Positions 1 through 12,100 of a stretch of DNA of 64,000 bases are shown in pieces; position 1 is the stretch's first letter; each line of letters starts with the position of its first letter. The position numbers and the translations under genes are program-made. The notes under the pieces are model-generated. The model worked only from the letters and a program-made list of their open reading frames with translations, was not told the DNA's origin and searched no databases. Location of the stretch: NCBI GenBank assembly GCA_014338405.1, contig JTDE01000123.1, forward strand, positions 1 to 64,000. The letters run 5' to 3'. Source of the stretch: Paragonimus skrjabini miyazakii. Taxonomy: Eukaryota > Platyhelminthes > Trematoda > Plagiorchiida > Troglotrematidae.

Positions 1-714
1 GAATCAGTTCCCACATCAGGTACCTCTGTAAACGCTGGCTTTAGTCTATTAATAGAGATGAACTCACATTTATCATTGCGCTCCTACACGAATGGTTTAT
101 CACCACACGTGAATTCGCAGGAACGGATCTGTATACATCGGGTGCAAATACGCTGAGGAGTAACCGTACAAACCACAATGGGAGGACAAGCTGACAGACG
201 AGGATCTATGTTTGTTAGCGTCGTCTTTTCTCTTGATGGGGTCGGTCCAAGTCGTCTCATGTGTTGGGCCCATCGGTCACCGCAATCCGCGAAAATGATG
301 GGTACCGTTTCACGTGAGGCAACCCTGTCTTCGGATAGCTAACAAGAATAGTGGCAAAACCTTCTGCCAAGAAGGGTTGTCGCTAGCGGATGACAACCTT
401 CTCAAATGCCGATGAAATCGTTCAACCAACCTATTGGCTGCGGGGTGGTGAGCTGTCGTGCAAATTCGACTCCATCCCGGAGCTTTGAGAAATGACGCAA
501 AGGTTAAGTCAGAACGTGACTCGCGATCAGTGGTCGCTACAATGGGGCAAGCAAACTGGGCAAACCAGCGTTCCAAGAATGCGTTTGTGGTGGTTTCCAA
601 CGTAACTTTCGGAGCTGGTATTGCTTCTGGCCAACGTGTAGATATGTGTACACACGTCAAGACATATCTACACCCACTGGAGGTTGGCAAACGTCCGACC
701 GGGTGGGAATGCAC
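1..714 (-). pseudogene. Integrase remnant of gypsy element 1
   Basis: The core at 714-310 keeps ISTRWPEAIPAP, the Asp of TTDRE and the Glu of VERFH, the expected second and third catalytic acidic residues. The usual GSQF after TTDR is altered to ESRS. The C-terminal tail at about 300-1 contains SINRLKPAFTEVP, the usual end of CsRn1-type pol, but stops intervene between the two parts. Confidence 0.8.
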
Positions 715-962
715 ATGAAAGAAACGCTCATCAGGAGCCGAAAAACCCTTACTAAGGCTCGCGCGTGACGATGAATTTTAGACACTTGGCAGTGCATGCA
801 CAATTTGGTTTATGTACAGATGTCCCGATTAGCATTGCGCCAGACATAGCGCTCGGCGACTATTTTGGCTGTTGACCGTATACCTGAGTGAGACATGTTA
901 TGTCAAAAATTTGGCGACTGAAAGCCAGTGGATTAACCAGGCGAGGGCTGCTTTGTGAAGTG

Positions 963-1394
963 TCATGAATAATCATCCCTTCTGATGAATCCGTGGGAAC
1001 ACTGGCATGCCTCAGGAAGCTGGATCGACGAAGTTGCTGTACCTCTGAAGCGTTGTCCTGTGCAGATTCGATCGCTGGCAGATCGACTGAGCTGTCTATC
1101 GTGTTCGTCGTAGCATTGGCGCGCGAGAAAGCATCGGCGACTGGGTTCGTAACACCTGAAATGTGACGGATATCGGTCGTAAACTGAGCAATTTAATCCA
1201 GGTTTCGAGCCTCTCTGTGGGTTGTCGGTTGTCGAACGCAGGGCGTACGTTAGCGGCTCGTGATCTGTGAAGACGATGAAGTCCCTGCCTCCAAGGACAT
1301 GTCGAAAATGACGGAGGCCAAAAAACACCGCTAACAGTCCCTTTCCTGAAGCACCATACCACGACTCGGCTGATTGTAAACGCTTAGAGGACAA
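963..1394 (-). pseudogene. RNase H remnant of gypsy element 1
   Basis: The minus strand reads GLLAVFFGLRHFRHVLGGRD, then FIVFTDHEPLTYALRS, the typical gypsy RNase H with the TDH(K/E)PL motif. The frame is lost further on. Confidence 0.8.
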
Positions 1395-1399
1395 GCTAG

Positions 1400-2401
1400 T
1401 GGGCGCTAGTCGTCACCGAGTCGTTACTATAGCCACATCCGATGCATTCACAATTAACGCCAGGGGAGCGGACAGATGATGGTGTGACAGCGATGCCATA
1501 TTTATGATAACTGGTTTTAATTGATAAAGGCCATTTATGCGGCACCTGTAAATGACAATGAACGTACGAACGGTTGCATTGGAGGAGCACAATTTGGAAT
1601 AGAACGGCGATAAAAAATGTACTGAACCATCAAAACGGCGATGGTATTTGAACGATGTGGGCTCCGGGTAGTCAACCATGACATGCACTTTGCCGGGGAG
1701 AGGTTTACTCGCGTTTGTGTATATACTGTGACCTTGGAAGACTGTACAGGACATCACAATCGAGCACTTAGCCTACGTGAATGGTCGCACCATGGTACGA
1801 CAAACGGGCGAACAATGGACGCAAATGTGTGCAATGTTCTTCCAGCGATCAGCTAGCGAACAAGATATCATCCAACTTCAAATAAACACCGTGCAGTCCA
1901 CCACGCCTGTTGTGAATAAAACGTTGGAAAGTCTGAAAAGCGTTGCTCAGACCAGACGGCAAGCGTAAAGATTCGGAAAGTCCGAACGATATTATGCCTG
2001 CTGTCTTTGAGGGCTACAGGTATCTGGTTATGGTCACATTGGGTCGATTTTGGTGAACATTTGTTTCTCGATAGGTTTGCTGTTAAGTCTTGAAAGTGAG
2101 GAATTAGATATCTATCGGGACTGGTCGCGCCGTTCAGTGGCCAATAGGTGCCACATGGGCACTCATCGTTATCAGTCTTAGGCACCATGTACAACGGTAA
2201 GGCCCATGGACTATTGGATGTACGGATAATTGTGAGGTGAATCATATGCTCTAACTCGGCTCGGGCAAGTTTGAGCTCATCGGGAGCCAAGCGACGTGGC
2301 AGGCTTCGACCTGGCGGCCCTCGTGCAACAACGTGACGCGCGACGTCGGTTTTTACGGCCGGTACTTCGTTAACGGGTCGGACCAGTTTAAGGGAGTTCA
2401 C
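1400..2401 (-). pseudogene. Reverse transcriptase remnant of gypsy element 1
   Basis: The open stretch at 2401-1868 holds the RT fingers (SLPRRLAPDELKLARAELEHM, SNSPWALPLYMVPKTDNDE, YLIPHFQDLTANLSRNK). The palm after about 2050 is frameshifted and eroded. At 1757-1413 the thumb/connection survives as KPLPGKVHVMVDYPEPTSFK and SAPLALIVNASD. I could not find an intact YVDD box. Confidence 0.8.
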
Positions 2402-2469
2402 CTAAGAGTTTCCCATAAGGCTGACAAACTGCGGAATCGGATAGCATTCGACTGATCACAGCCGCATGT

Positions 2470-2770
2470 AATGGTTTACCCGGAACATTGAGTTTTGTCG
2501 GGGTATCGATCAGAGGCAATCAACGTGCGTCGAACTGCAGATCGAAATGTCGGAGGAAGTCGATATCAGTAATAGGGAGAGGAATGCTGACTACAAAGTT
2601 TAGACTCAACAATCAACGGCGGATGGTTTTGATGGGCGTACCGTTCACTGCTCGGAGTGTAGTGCCAGACCCTAATCGTGAATCCGTTGCCGAATGCGGG
2701 ATGACACTGACCGTTGCTCTTGTGTCGCCTGAAAAGTTCACCTCAGACGTAAAATCTTTAGGAAAGAAAA
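2470..2770 (-). pseudogene. Aspartic protease remnant of gypsy element 1
   Basis: The minus strand reads GDTRATVSVIPHSATDSRLG, then LRAVNGTPIKTIRR, a stop, and LPITDIDFLRHFDLQFDAR. The catalytic triad normally reads DTGA; here Gly is replaced by Arg, and two in-frame stops follow, so the enzyme is dead. Confidence 0.75.
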
Positions 2771-3455
2771 GATGACTGTTGTTTGACTGGTCTGTGGTTT
2801 TCGTCGCTAAAACATACTGGCCTGCTAGTTCAAACGTTTGCCATAACTACAGCCACATGGTGACTGATATCGTACGTCTCATGCTACTAACAGAAACCGC
2901 CAGTTTTTTGTGTGGGTGGTGACCGGCCATGCGTCGGAGGAACTATGGATGGTGATCTAGTGTAGTGGAGTTGAGCGATCGTAACATACTACTCATACAA
3001 CTGCTATTCAGTAGTAGGATCGGAGCATATATTTTGACATGCTACAAGCCGCAGGAAAGGTGCAGAAAGGAAAATCAGAGTGCAGTATCACCTATGGGAG
3101 TCCCTGCTACTTAATGAAACTGAGCATTGACGTCTGCGGCAGCCGAGACGGTCTGAGGCTGAATACCGCGTGCAAATGAGTGATTTTGTTTCAGGTTTTG
3201 TTTCAATGCTTAACCCCTGTATTGCTTGGTCGAATAAATAACCCTTGTGCCATCCACGTTCTTGGATCACAACACTAGTACGCAGAATACTGGCACGAAT
3301 ATCCGCCAATTCATGTCACAACTGAGGTATCTCGGCGTTTGGTTCCAAAAGGTCGCGTTTACGACGTTCAAGTGTTTTGCGCGTGACGGCTATTTTGACG
3401 TCCTTCGTGACCACCAAACTATCGGCAGAGATATAAAGGGTAACTACCTGCCCAA

Positions 3456-3900
3456 CTAATGGCGGCGGTGCCATGCCTCGAAACATTCAAGTATTTCATG
3501 GGCCGAAGCCACTAGGCCAACCAATAAACGTGAGGGTAACACGGATAATAACTCCTGTGTATATCCAGGCAGCCATTTCATCTGTAACTCTAACAAGAGA
3601 GACTCCGGCAACTGTGATAGACCTACCGCTTGGTGCATATCTGGAAGAAGAACTTATGGCCTGATGTTGTTCAACCGTAACCGTCGAGAAAGTTGTTTTC
3701 TAGACGCATTTGATCGGACGACTGCGTTTCTTTGAGAATTGTTCACTTAGCTGGCTCAAAACGATTAGTTGTTGGGCTTGGTAAGAGATCGCTAGCCGAG
3801 TTCGGTTTGTCCCGGGGAGAGCGTGTTATAAGCTGCGATAATTTGTCCGAAACAATTGTTATACACTTATTGCTAAGCTCTATTTCAAACACGGTGAACC
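3456..3900 (-). pseudogene. gag remnant of gypsy element 1
   Basis: Minus-strand frames carry KETQSSDQMRLENNFLD and, after a shift, LLLELQMKWLPGYTQELLSV followed by ASAHEILECFEA. These match the C-terminal half of CsRn1-type Gag (SDQxRLxxLL..., LRQLWLQRLPxxVQxxLxSL, LAxxADKILE). No zinc knuckle is seen, as is usual for this group. Frame breaks make it non-coding. Confidence 0.65.
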
Positions 3901-3920
3901 ACAAAAGCAGGAACGGCTTA

Positions 3921-4680
3921 TGCGATCAATGATGCGGAAGACAAAAATTCCGACTCAATCACCTTGATGTCCATAGTGACTGAACGAATGCAAACGGGAT
4001 ATGTGATTTATACATGCATATATATATAATTGTACATTATGCACGCTCGAAATGTTATCTGACGAGATTAAAAAGAAACGATTCACTGAGCTCGAACGTA
4101 CACCATGTTATACTACTTGAACGGGCTCAGCAATTATAGAATCAAACGGACCGAAAACGACCGGTTAGGATCAACGCCATGGGTAAACAAGGAATATATT
4201 GTGGACACGTAAAATCGACGTGGGCGAGCTAATAACAACACGAAAATATAAGACAGCAGAACAACAAGCGACTGCGCAGCGTGAGCCATGCGTTCGAGTG
4301 CAAGGGGTACTTTTCGGTATCGATACTCGTTCAAACGAATGCAAAATACAGAATATGGAAACAAACAGAGTGCAAATGTTAATCGCAAATCTAACATTGT
4401 TGGCAGTAAACACTGTTGGCATTTGAGGAAGTGCCAAAACTGGCATAAGGCAGTGAATGTCACATTTTAGAAAGACTGTATCATATGTCACTTGAGCTTG
4501 AAATTCACTGAACGTGGTGGGAAACCAAGAAGACTAAACTTCACAATAGCGTGTCTTGTCTTCTGAATCTGATAATTTACATAAGGAACGTCACTGATCC
4601 CAGTGCACTACAGATTGATCTTGACCCGATTAAGCGTTAGTCGGACGATTGGAGTCCCCCACTAAATCACAGTAAGTGCG
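3921..4680. other. Unassigned AT-rich spacer
   Basis: The stretch between gypsy element 1 and the first LINE piece. It holds a short AT-rich run near 4013-4029. Overlapping open frames on both strands at 4134-4491 resemble nothing I recognise. Confidence 0.4.
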
Positions 4681-4684
4681 CACA

Positions 4685-5045
4685 TATCACTCGGTGGCGG
4701 CGAATAAAAGGATTTACCGCTCTTAGAATGGCTAAGCGCACGTTGACCCGCATAGACAAGAGAGAGTTTCAAGTGCTTTGAGGGTTTAGATAAGACCGCT
4801 CCTCGGGTATACAAACAAGGTCTGTACATCGGCCTGAAGAAAGACATATTAGCTGTTGAGCGTGTCCAACGCCCGGTTAGAAAACAAGTCATGGGCCTCC
4901 GAAATATCGCCTACGAGTGCCGACTTGAAATTTTTGATCTATACCCACCTGAATTTCGACGAGTCTACGGTGATTTTATTCTTGCTTGCTTCCTGTTTAA
5001 AGTAGATCAGGGAGGATCGACTAGATTCCCAGCGACGTTTAACTC
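4685..5045 (+). mobile_element. C-terminal reverse transcriptase fragment of a CR1/Jockey-type LINE
   Basis: The + strand shows, across frameshifts, WMAKRTLTRIDKREFQVL, then KKDILAVERVQRPVRKQVMG, then YECRLEIFDLYPPEFRRVYG followed by DFILACFLFK. This is the well-known tail of CR1/Jockey RTs (xxKRTF..., ERVQRxATKxVxGL, YExRLxxLxLxxLxxRRxRGDLI). Several stops make it a pseudogene. It lies immediately before an N-terminal fragment of the same class in the same orientation, which is the wrong order for one element. Confidence 0.7.
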
Positions 5046-5057
5046 AACAATTCGTCA

Positions 5058-5850
5058 GTGACCCTAAAAGTTTACAAGTTTGTCTCCGAAACCCGTAAAG
5101 CCAAAGCTGGCATTCCCCAGCCAGCCGGCCAGCAAGGGCTTACTTGCACAGATGGCGAAGCTGCTAAAGTTCTGGACGACTTCTACTGTACTGTGTTTAA
5201 GAACGGAGTGCCTATCTGCCCCACTGTAGAAAGCGTCACACCTCTGAAGAAATCTCCACAGTAGACACCACAGCGGATGCCGTGCTAACTAAACTGCAGA
5301 GGATCAAACCCACCTCTCCCGGACCAGACTGCATATCTCCTTTAGTCCTTGCCCATGGGGCTGCACAGTTAGCTGTCCCACTAAGCATCTTGTTCACACA
5401 GTCAAGTGCTGCGGGAACAGTACCCGAAAGCTGGAAATCAGAGAATATTACTCCCATCTTCAAAGAGGGACAGCGCACTCAGTCCTGCAACTATCGTCCG
5501 ATCGCCCTTCTATCATGTGTATCGAAAGTCCTTGAAACGTTAGTCCACGATTAACTGTCTAGGCATCCTGTAACACAATCTTTCTTCTGCAGAGAGCAAC
5601 ATGGCTTCCTACGCGGCCGCTCATGCACTACAAATTTGCTGCTAGCCGTAGACCAATGGACCCTCGCTGCCGACAGAGGAGAGGGAGTCGATGCTGTTTA
5701 TCTTGACTTCGCCAAGGCCTTTGGCCGAGTGAATCACTCTGTTCTACTCGACATGCTTCACCGCTGCGGTGTCAAGGGCAACCTTCTCTGCTGGCTAAAA
5801 TCTTGGGCCTCTGCCACGAACCATGTATCAATCGAAGAACCGATGATTAG
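5058..5850 (+). mobile_element. Reverse transcriptase N-terminal and palm fragment of a CR1/Jockey-type LINE
   Basis: Three consecutive open pieces read TRKAKAGIPQPAG...VLDDFYCTVF (linker after the endonuclease), KPTSPGPDCISPLVL...YRPIALLSCVSKVLETLV (RT motifs 0-1) and LLAVDQWTLAADRGEG...VYLDFAKAFGRVNHSVLLDM (RT motif A). Motif A normally reads DFAKAFD; the last Asp is Gly here. The similarity stops near 5825, before the YADD motif. Exon 1 of the arrestin gene follows about 220 bp later. Confidence 0.82.
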
Positions 5851-6066
5851 AAATTAATTGCTTACATCAAGAATACTTTTCACAATATAGTTTGGATAAA
5901 AAAGTGGATTGATTCTGCCATCGTAAGTCAGATCTTATTTCCTGTACTCATGTAGTGACAAATGAAATCACAGAAGGATTTTAATGCGCCAAAATAACAA
6001 ATGTGTGACCTTAAGGAAGCGCCAGTTTTAAACAACACATCTGTTAACGCGTTCGTTGAATAAAAT
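5851..6066 (+). other. Presumed 5' untranslated region/promoter side of arrestin gene
   Basis: An AT-rich stretch of 216 bp between the LINE fragment and the start codon. It must contain 5' UTR or an acceptor for an upstream non-coding exon or spliced leader. I see no clear TATA box or splice site. Confidence 0.3.
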
Positions 6067-6196
6067 ATGGGCTGTGATTTTTCGAAAGTCTACAGCATAG
6101 AAATTCATTTGGAAAATGAACTAGCTGTTTTTGAACCACGGGACGAAGTTGCAGGCCATGTGCTTATTCGGGCCGAGGAGGATACTGCAATCGACA
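6067..6196 (+). CDS. Exon 1 of arrestin gene (N-terminus, residues 1-43)
   Basis: The ATG has A at -3 and G at +4, and an in-frame TAA lies two codons upstream, so this is the start. The exon encodes the first arrestin strands (KVYSIEIHLEN..., FEPRDEVAGHVLIRAEE). It ends with the first base of a codon at GACA|GTAAGT, a strong donor of phase 1. The protein begins MGCDFSK: Gly2, Cys3, Ser6 and Lys7 fit an N-myristoylation plus palmitoylation signal. The first coding base lies only about 200 bp downstream of a dead LINE fragment. Confidence 0.88.
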
Positions 6197-9100
6197 GTAA
6201 GTTTAGGCTGAAATTAAAATAATTAAGTCTGATTTGAATGAATGATGCTGTTACACGTCAATCGGTTATGAGCTCAACAACACAGAATGTTTATTAGCTA
6301 CTTCCTTGTCCCTGCTCACATGTATTTACAGATAGTATTAATACGAGAATTTTTTGAGATAATTATCTCAGAAAATTCTCGTTGCCTGGTTTCTTATGAT
6401 ATAGCAGCTGTAGAGGTCAATAAAGGGATAAAGATTAACTTGAGAAAAGGCAGCCGTACCCCACCATGGTATCATTGACGACAAACTAACAGAGTGCTGC
6501 TAAAATGTTAGGGAGTTCGAACAAGTTATGGTGGTCAAATAATTGGACTCAGATGTGAGTTCACTTCTTTGACTACCATAACTTGTGAAAATCATCTCGC
6601 GTAGGTGTTAACAACTATCCAGAAAGATCACCACAGAATTCCAGATTATCAGTATTCGAAGAGCAAGGATGTGGCGACGTTACCGTGGAATGCGGAAACG
6701 CAATTGGAGCTGCGAATAGGTTTGTAGTGCAAAGGAGATGAAAGATGGGTGGAAGGTCCGTGTGGCATCGTCAAGTGGCTGTGCAAACAGTGAGAATACC
6801 AGACCATTGTGTGTAACTTTTTGGTGTATGAAAGGTGACTCTCGCATGTTGGGTTGCCCAGACGAGAAAAATCAGAACCGGAATCTGAGCGGCATTAGGC
6901 AATCTTAGTTTATTGGAAAAACAGCACCGTTTTATAGAGGAACAATAGTAGTTACGACTGCCATTAAGCGACAAGCATCCTCATTTTTTACTTGGCCAGT
7001 TCTTGGTTGCGTTTTTCCATGACTTTGCAGTTAAAAACTCGGTTGTTTGAAATAGACACGCATTCAACGGCAGCTAAACACCGTTTATGATTGGTTGGCA
7101 CCAGTTTGGCTATAATTCCTTCTGTAGGAGCTTGTTCGTAGACACTACTTGGCTTGCCCTTCTCCAATCAAGAAACTGTCCCAGTCCAACCTCCTTACAT
7201 CCTTTCGTTTTTGATAAGTTTGTCCATTTCTCGTTCTTGATGGCTCCCCATGACTTGCATAACGGGTGTCTCTTTACAGCTACGTCCACTCTCTGAAATG
7301 CATAAGATTTCTTATTTTTACCGCCCTGTCGACATCAATATCGTATGGCCTATGTCGACGATCAATGACCACCACACCATTTGTCCACTGTTTCGGGTCT
7401 CTAGGGACACACTGGACCCACGTCTTATTCTGGAGGTTGAAGCCTTCCGATCCCCGCGATCATAGTACATTTCTTGTTGCATTCTGAATCACTGTAGGCT
7501 CTCCTGAACATTTTACTCGTCTAATATGTCATAGCGTAACAGTTCAGATGCCATCGGTAATTTTCTCAAGTCTATCTCCCAAACATTTGCTTAGTCGCAC
7601 TGTATGCACTGGTCCCGTTCGGTGTTTTTTCACTTTCAAGAAGCATTAGATATGGGTCTTTCCCTTGATGTTGGGCAATCTGTGGCCGTCGTTTGATGGC
7701 CCTTAGGTGCAGTTTCGCCCTATCCATTTGACTAACTGTGGTACGGGCTGTTTGTTCGGTGTTGAAACTCTCCCTTTTCTGCAAACGCCTTGAATTCATT
7801 GCACACAAACTTAGATTCTTTATCATAGAAAAACAGATCCAGTATGCCATAACGAGCGAAGTCACCACGCCGTTTGATGACTTCTGCACCTCCGGTGGTA
7901 CTGTTTAGGCAATCAAATCCAAAATAATAGGAGAAATAATCCACTGTGGCCAGTTACTGTTTCCAGCCGTGTGTGAATAAATCGGCCGCAACTAGATGCC
8001 ATGATCTTTCTGGAGGTTCTCTCAGCAGCATCGTTTCCTAAACTTGGCTTGCATCGTCTCTTTGCACTTTTCATATTTCGTTATTCACCAAATTACTCGA
8101 CAAAAAATTGGGGTTTATTTATTAACTTACTTGACGTGTCTGGCCAAAAGTGAGGTTTCTTTACCCTTTGAACATAGCTGTTCATATTACCTTGTGCTAC
8201 ATTGACTCGTTCAGTGAATGGCTGCAAACTCCTCGGAATGACTATCTCTTCTACTTTGAAAATTATTCCTTCTTATTGAACAAACTGATCATGTTCCTTG
8301 AAAATATTGCTAGTTGTTCGGGAAGCTTCTTTTCATCATGGGGCCAGCCAGCTTTTTAACAGGAAGCAACTTTTCAAATACTTGATCCTTTCCCTTCGCG
8401 TCCTTCACCTGCACCATCTTGTCCATCGATACTATCCTGTAGTCCAGTAATGTGATTGTCTCGAACTCATAATCTTCCATCACAGCACCGGGTATAAGAG
8501 AGATAAAGTGAGTATCCGCGATTTTCAATTGATCTTCGGCCTGGAAGACTAGCTAAAGTTTTTGCGTTTTAGCCCGATCATCACCCGTTATGGACGTCGG
8601 GGCGCAACGCTTACTGGTTTTTTTCACAACTGCTATCAAAGTTTTGTGGTTTGTATGTACCGAATGTGTACGTGTTGAGGCGTTCTATAGCAAAAACCAC
8701 TGCCAGCATTTCCTTCTCGAGTTGTGCATAGTTTGTTCCGCAGTCGAAAGACTCCGACTTCTGTAATCAGTCGGTCTTCCTTGTTGTAACAACACAACTC
8801 CAGCACCTGGCTTGCTACTGTCACACTGGATAGTCAGAAGAAGCTCGGAGTTATAATATGCCAATACCGAGGCTATCGAACTTAACCTTTTTATGTCGTC
8901 AAGCGCTTATCGCTGGGTGTCGCCACACATTTTTGAGACTCCTTTGTGTGTAAGTTGTCAATTTGGACGTAATAAACCGGCTAACTCTGGGGAACTCCAC
9001 TCAGGTAATTAGTTATGTCATTAAGACGTGAAACTGCTTTGGTATCTTCGAGGGCATCATATGCTGGACCGCATCCACTTTGTCTGGGTTGACCTTCGTT

Positions 9101-12100
9101 CCTTCAGACTTGAGTAGGTGGGCATGAAATATCACTTATGTCCTCCAAAAACTATCTTATCGCGTGATGGCGCTAGTCCTTGCGCCATGCATTGTTTTAG
9201 AAAAGCCTCAAGGTTCCCGTCGTACTTTGTACTCGTGCTTCCGTATATTAGAACACTGTCAGCGACACAAGTCGTTCCTTTGAGTTTATCAAGCGCTTAC
9301 ACTTGACGTTTTTGGACAATTTAGCCCGACACTTTTAATCCAAAAGGTAAACGCAGCCACCAAAAACGCCCAGAAGAGGTGACAAACGTGGTTAGATGGC
9401 TGGATTCTTCACCCAGCACCAGCTGGCGGTACGCGAAAAACAAATCAACTTTCGTAAAAATTGGGCTTGGTTTAATTTGGGCAGAGTATCGTCTAGAGTC
9501 GGCAACTTGCATTGTTCTGTCCGAAGTAGAGCATTCAGTGGCCTGGGGTTAATGAACATACGAATATCATCAGACTTCTTCAACATTATTGCAACCTGAA
9601 TGACCCAGTCGGTAGGCCCATCTACTAGTGTTATGAATTTTGGCTCCAGCAAACGGTTTAACTCATCCTTAAATTTATCAGGGATGGCTAAAGAAACCGC
9701 CATGGCTGGTAAAACAATCGGCATGACATTCCCGGCTACGGAAAGACTACCATTACCTGACGTACAACCCAAAACCGAATCGAACACAAGAGAGTACTGT
9801 TCAAACAGTTGGGCATCTCTGACACATGAAGAAAATTTTCATTATGAAAAATCACAAAGTCCACTGTCTGAATGGCATCCCGTCAGAGAATTAACGTTGA
9901 ATCTCCTTCCATAACAACGATGAAATATATAAGATCTGCCATTCCTGAGATTTTTGCTCGGCACATTTGCTTTTCCTAACACTTGCGTTTTGGTCCATTC
10001 CACATTCATAGTTGCGTACTGGACGGCACCACGACTGACGTTTGAAGGTATCCTGCCGGTATAACATTACCGAAAGCATCCGAATCTAACTGATATCGCT
10101 ACCGTTCGTTTTCGCTCCGATGTCCGGTGTAAGCTCCTTATGATCCAGATGCATAGCGAACGCCATTCATCATTTGCTAGACCTTTGTCTCCTTACTTAT
10201 CAATCTGATGGATGGTGTCTTGCACCGCATGACGAACTGGTTCTTCTTCTGACGCTTCATGCAAGTTTTTCCAAATGTCAAACATTTTGCATACAGCATA
10301 ACTTCTCCAAATGTCAACACCTTCGCGTTTTAATTGCGTAACATCACTTTGAACGTCGCCAATGGGTTACCGAGGTGATCTGTATTCAGGATGCGTTTAG
10401 TAATAGAAGACGCTGGATTTCAGCTTGGTCGCCGACTTCCTGCTGTCTATTGCGTCATCCTATTAAACAGTCACTCAGATATATTTTGCTGTCTGCCATT
10501 ATAAACTCTGAACAGCTCTAACAACAGTCTGTATGCAACAACTGGGTATGCGAGAGTGAGGTTGAAGTTTAAATTTTTATTTACATCGACTGCAGTGTGC
10601 TTGTCTTCGAGGATGAAATTCAGAAAGTTTGCTTTTTGGAAACAGTCCCAACAAGAAGTTTGGTCATCTGTTATTTAGGATACAGTTTTATGAACTTTTC
10701 TTGATAGTTATTGCTCATTAAGACGTCTATCAGAAGCAATCCCTTGTTATTAATTCCGTCATCTGTATATATTTATATAGCCCTATGGAACAGAGTTCGG
10801 ATTACTTCGCGTTTCGAATCACCGGGCCCAAAGAGGGAAAACTAGAAAATTAGGTTATGCCGCCTTTCAATACACAATGCCTTGTACTGTGTCGTCATGA
10901 AATCAATCGACCAGGGTGTCTAACAGAAGAAAACTGCCCTCTAGATTTTGTTTTACAGGAAACTGCCAGCTTTGGTAAAAATAGGTCAGAATTCTATACG
11001 GTAAAGGTTGATGAGTCGTCAGAGTATGATTTGCAGGGACCATTACCATCAGTCGAAGGCAAACACTGCCGTTCAAACATTTTTGGGAAATTGTGAGAAC
11101 TTCACCAGTTCGCTTGGCTGTCCACTGGTAAACCATAATCGTTTGTCTTATATCATTAAAAGTAAATTAAGTGTTACCAGTGTAAAATAAAACAAGCCTC
11201 CAGGCTAACCAACAGGAACAAACAAGGGTGGATTCTTATAGAAATTAAACATTTATGATAGTTTAACAGTGGCATTTAGTGGTAATTTTTCAAATAACGA
11301 GCTAAATGTAAGATAATAAACGGTAATACATGGCATATTCTGTGAAGTTTTAGCCAGTTTATATGACTTATGTGCACAACAATAAAGAACAAAATCAGGA
11401 ATTTGGTTGAAAATATTTACGAGTCATCTGGACCGCGTAGGGAATAATGTGAACAGACTGGGTCTTAACGAAATGAAAAATAAGCTGAAACGGTTCGCCA
11501 GGTACGGTGTACTCTCGAGTGATTCGTCACATTTACAACATTTATTAACATTACATACATTAAATAACTTCGTCTTTATCACAGATATTGACCACATGTA
11601 CACAGTCCACATAGAAGTATTTCTATTCAGTATTTGTGGTTTTGCGGACCAAAGGACTGTCGCACATAAATCATCATTATGTTCACTGTTTTGTGGAAGA
11701 ATGTATAATCCTTGGAATATTATTCACCTCTGCTCATATCTTACGTTAGCGGCCATTTCAAATGCTATTGTTGTGAACGAAAAAGAAGCTTAGTCTCTGA
11801 AGTAATTTATCGCACGAAGTCCGTTACAGTTTACGTTAAAACATAGGAAAACGAACGTGTACACTAGTTTGCATGAGTGGCGTGTATTCACGTACATCGG
11901 GCGGCAGTACATTGTCATTCACCCTGGTGGTGCATCACCCATAATACGTTCACACTATTCCAATAGTCGCTTCTGATCCATCATCTTTCTGGTGTTGCGA
12001 CCTGCTCTTTCACTTCCCGAATGTACGCACTGTACAACTCTCACAGGAGGGTGCCTGCTACACAACGCCAAATTATGGTACAATCGTGTCTCAGACGCTT

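Larger units (their letters stand above)
1..3920 (-). mobile_element. Degenerate CsRn1-like Ty3/gypsy LTR retrotransposon, gag-pol remnant running off the left edge
   Basis: Read on the minus strand the order is gag, aspartic protease, reverse transcriptase, RNase H, integrase, which is the Ty3/gypsy order. All frames are broken by stops and shifts. Conserved words survive: SSDQMRLENNFLD (gag), RAVNGTPIKTI and DIDFLRHFDLQFD (protease), SPWALPLYMVPK (RT), VDYPEPTSFK (RT connection), FIVFTDHEPLTYAL (RNase H), VERFHRHLRR (integrase) and SINRLKPAFTEVP (integrase C-terminus). The style of protease and gag fits the CsRn1 group known from liver flukes. The integrase end reaches base 1, so the 3' LTR, if present, lies outside. 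I could not define a 5' LTR beyond 3.9 kb. Confidence 0.88.
7150..10330 (-). mobile_element. Degenerate Ty3/gypsy retrotransposon 2, in intron 1, antisense to the arrestin gene
   Basis: From high to low coordinates the minus strand has a possible gag end, a protease-region remnant (VDFVIFHNENFLHVSEM near 9850), RT fingers and palm (9787-9110), RNase H (about 8824-8640), a connector and an integrase (7944-7260). It belongs to a different Ty3/gypsy lineage from element 1, resembling metazoan K02A2.6/Mag-like pols (DKFKDELNRLLE..., TDWVIQVAIMLKKSDDIRMF). Stops and shifts break every frame. No LTRs could be delimited. Confidence 0.85.

Noticed and set aside
11407..11793. 128-codon open frame on the + strand in intron 1
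   Set aside because: No family resemblance, no splice support and AT-driven composition; an isolated open frame of this length is expected by chance in about 20 kb of intron.
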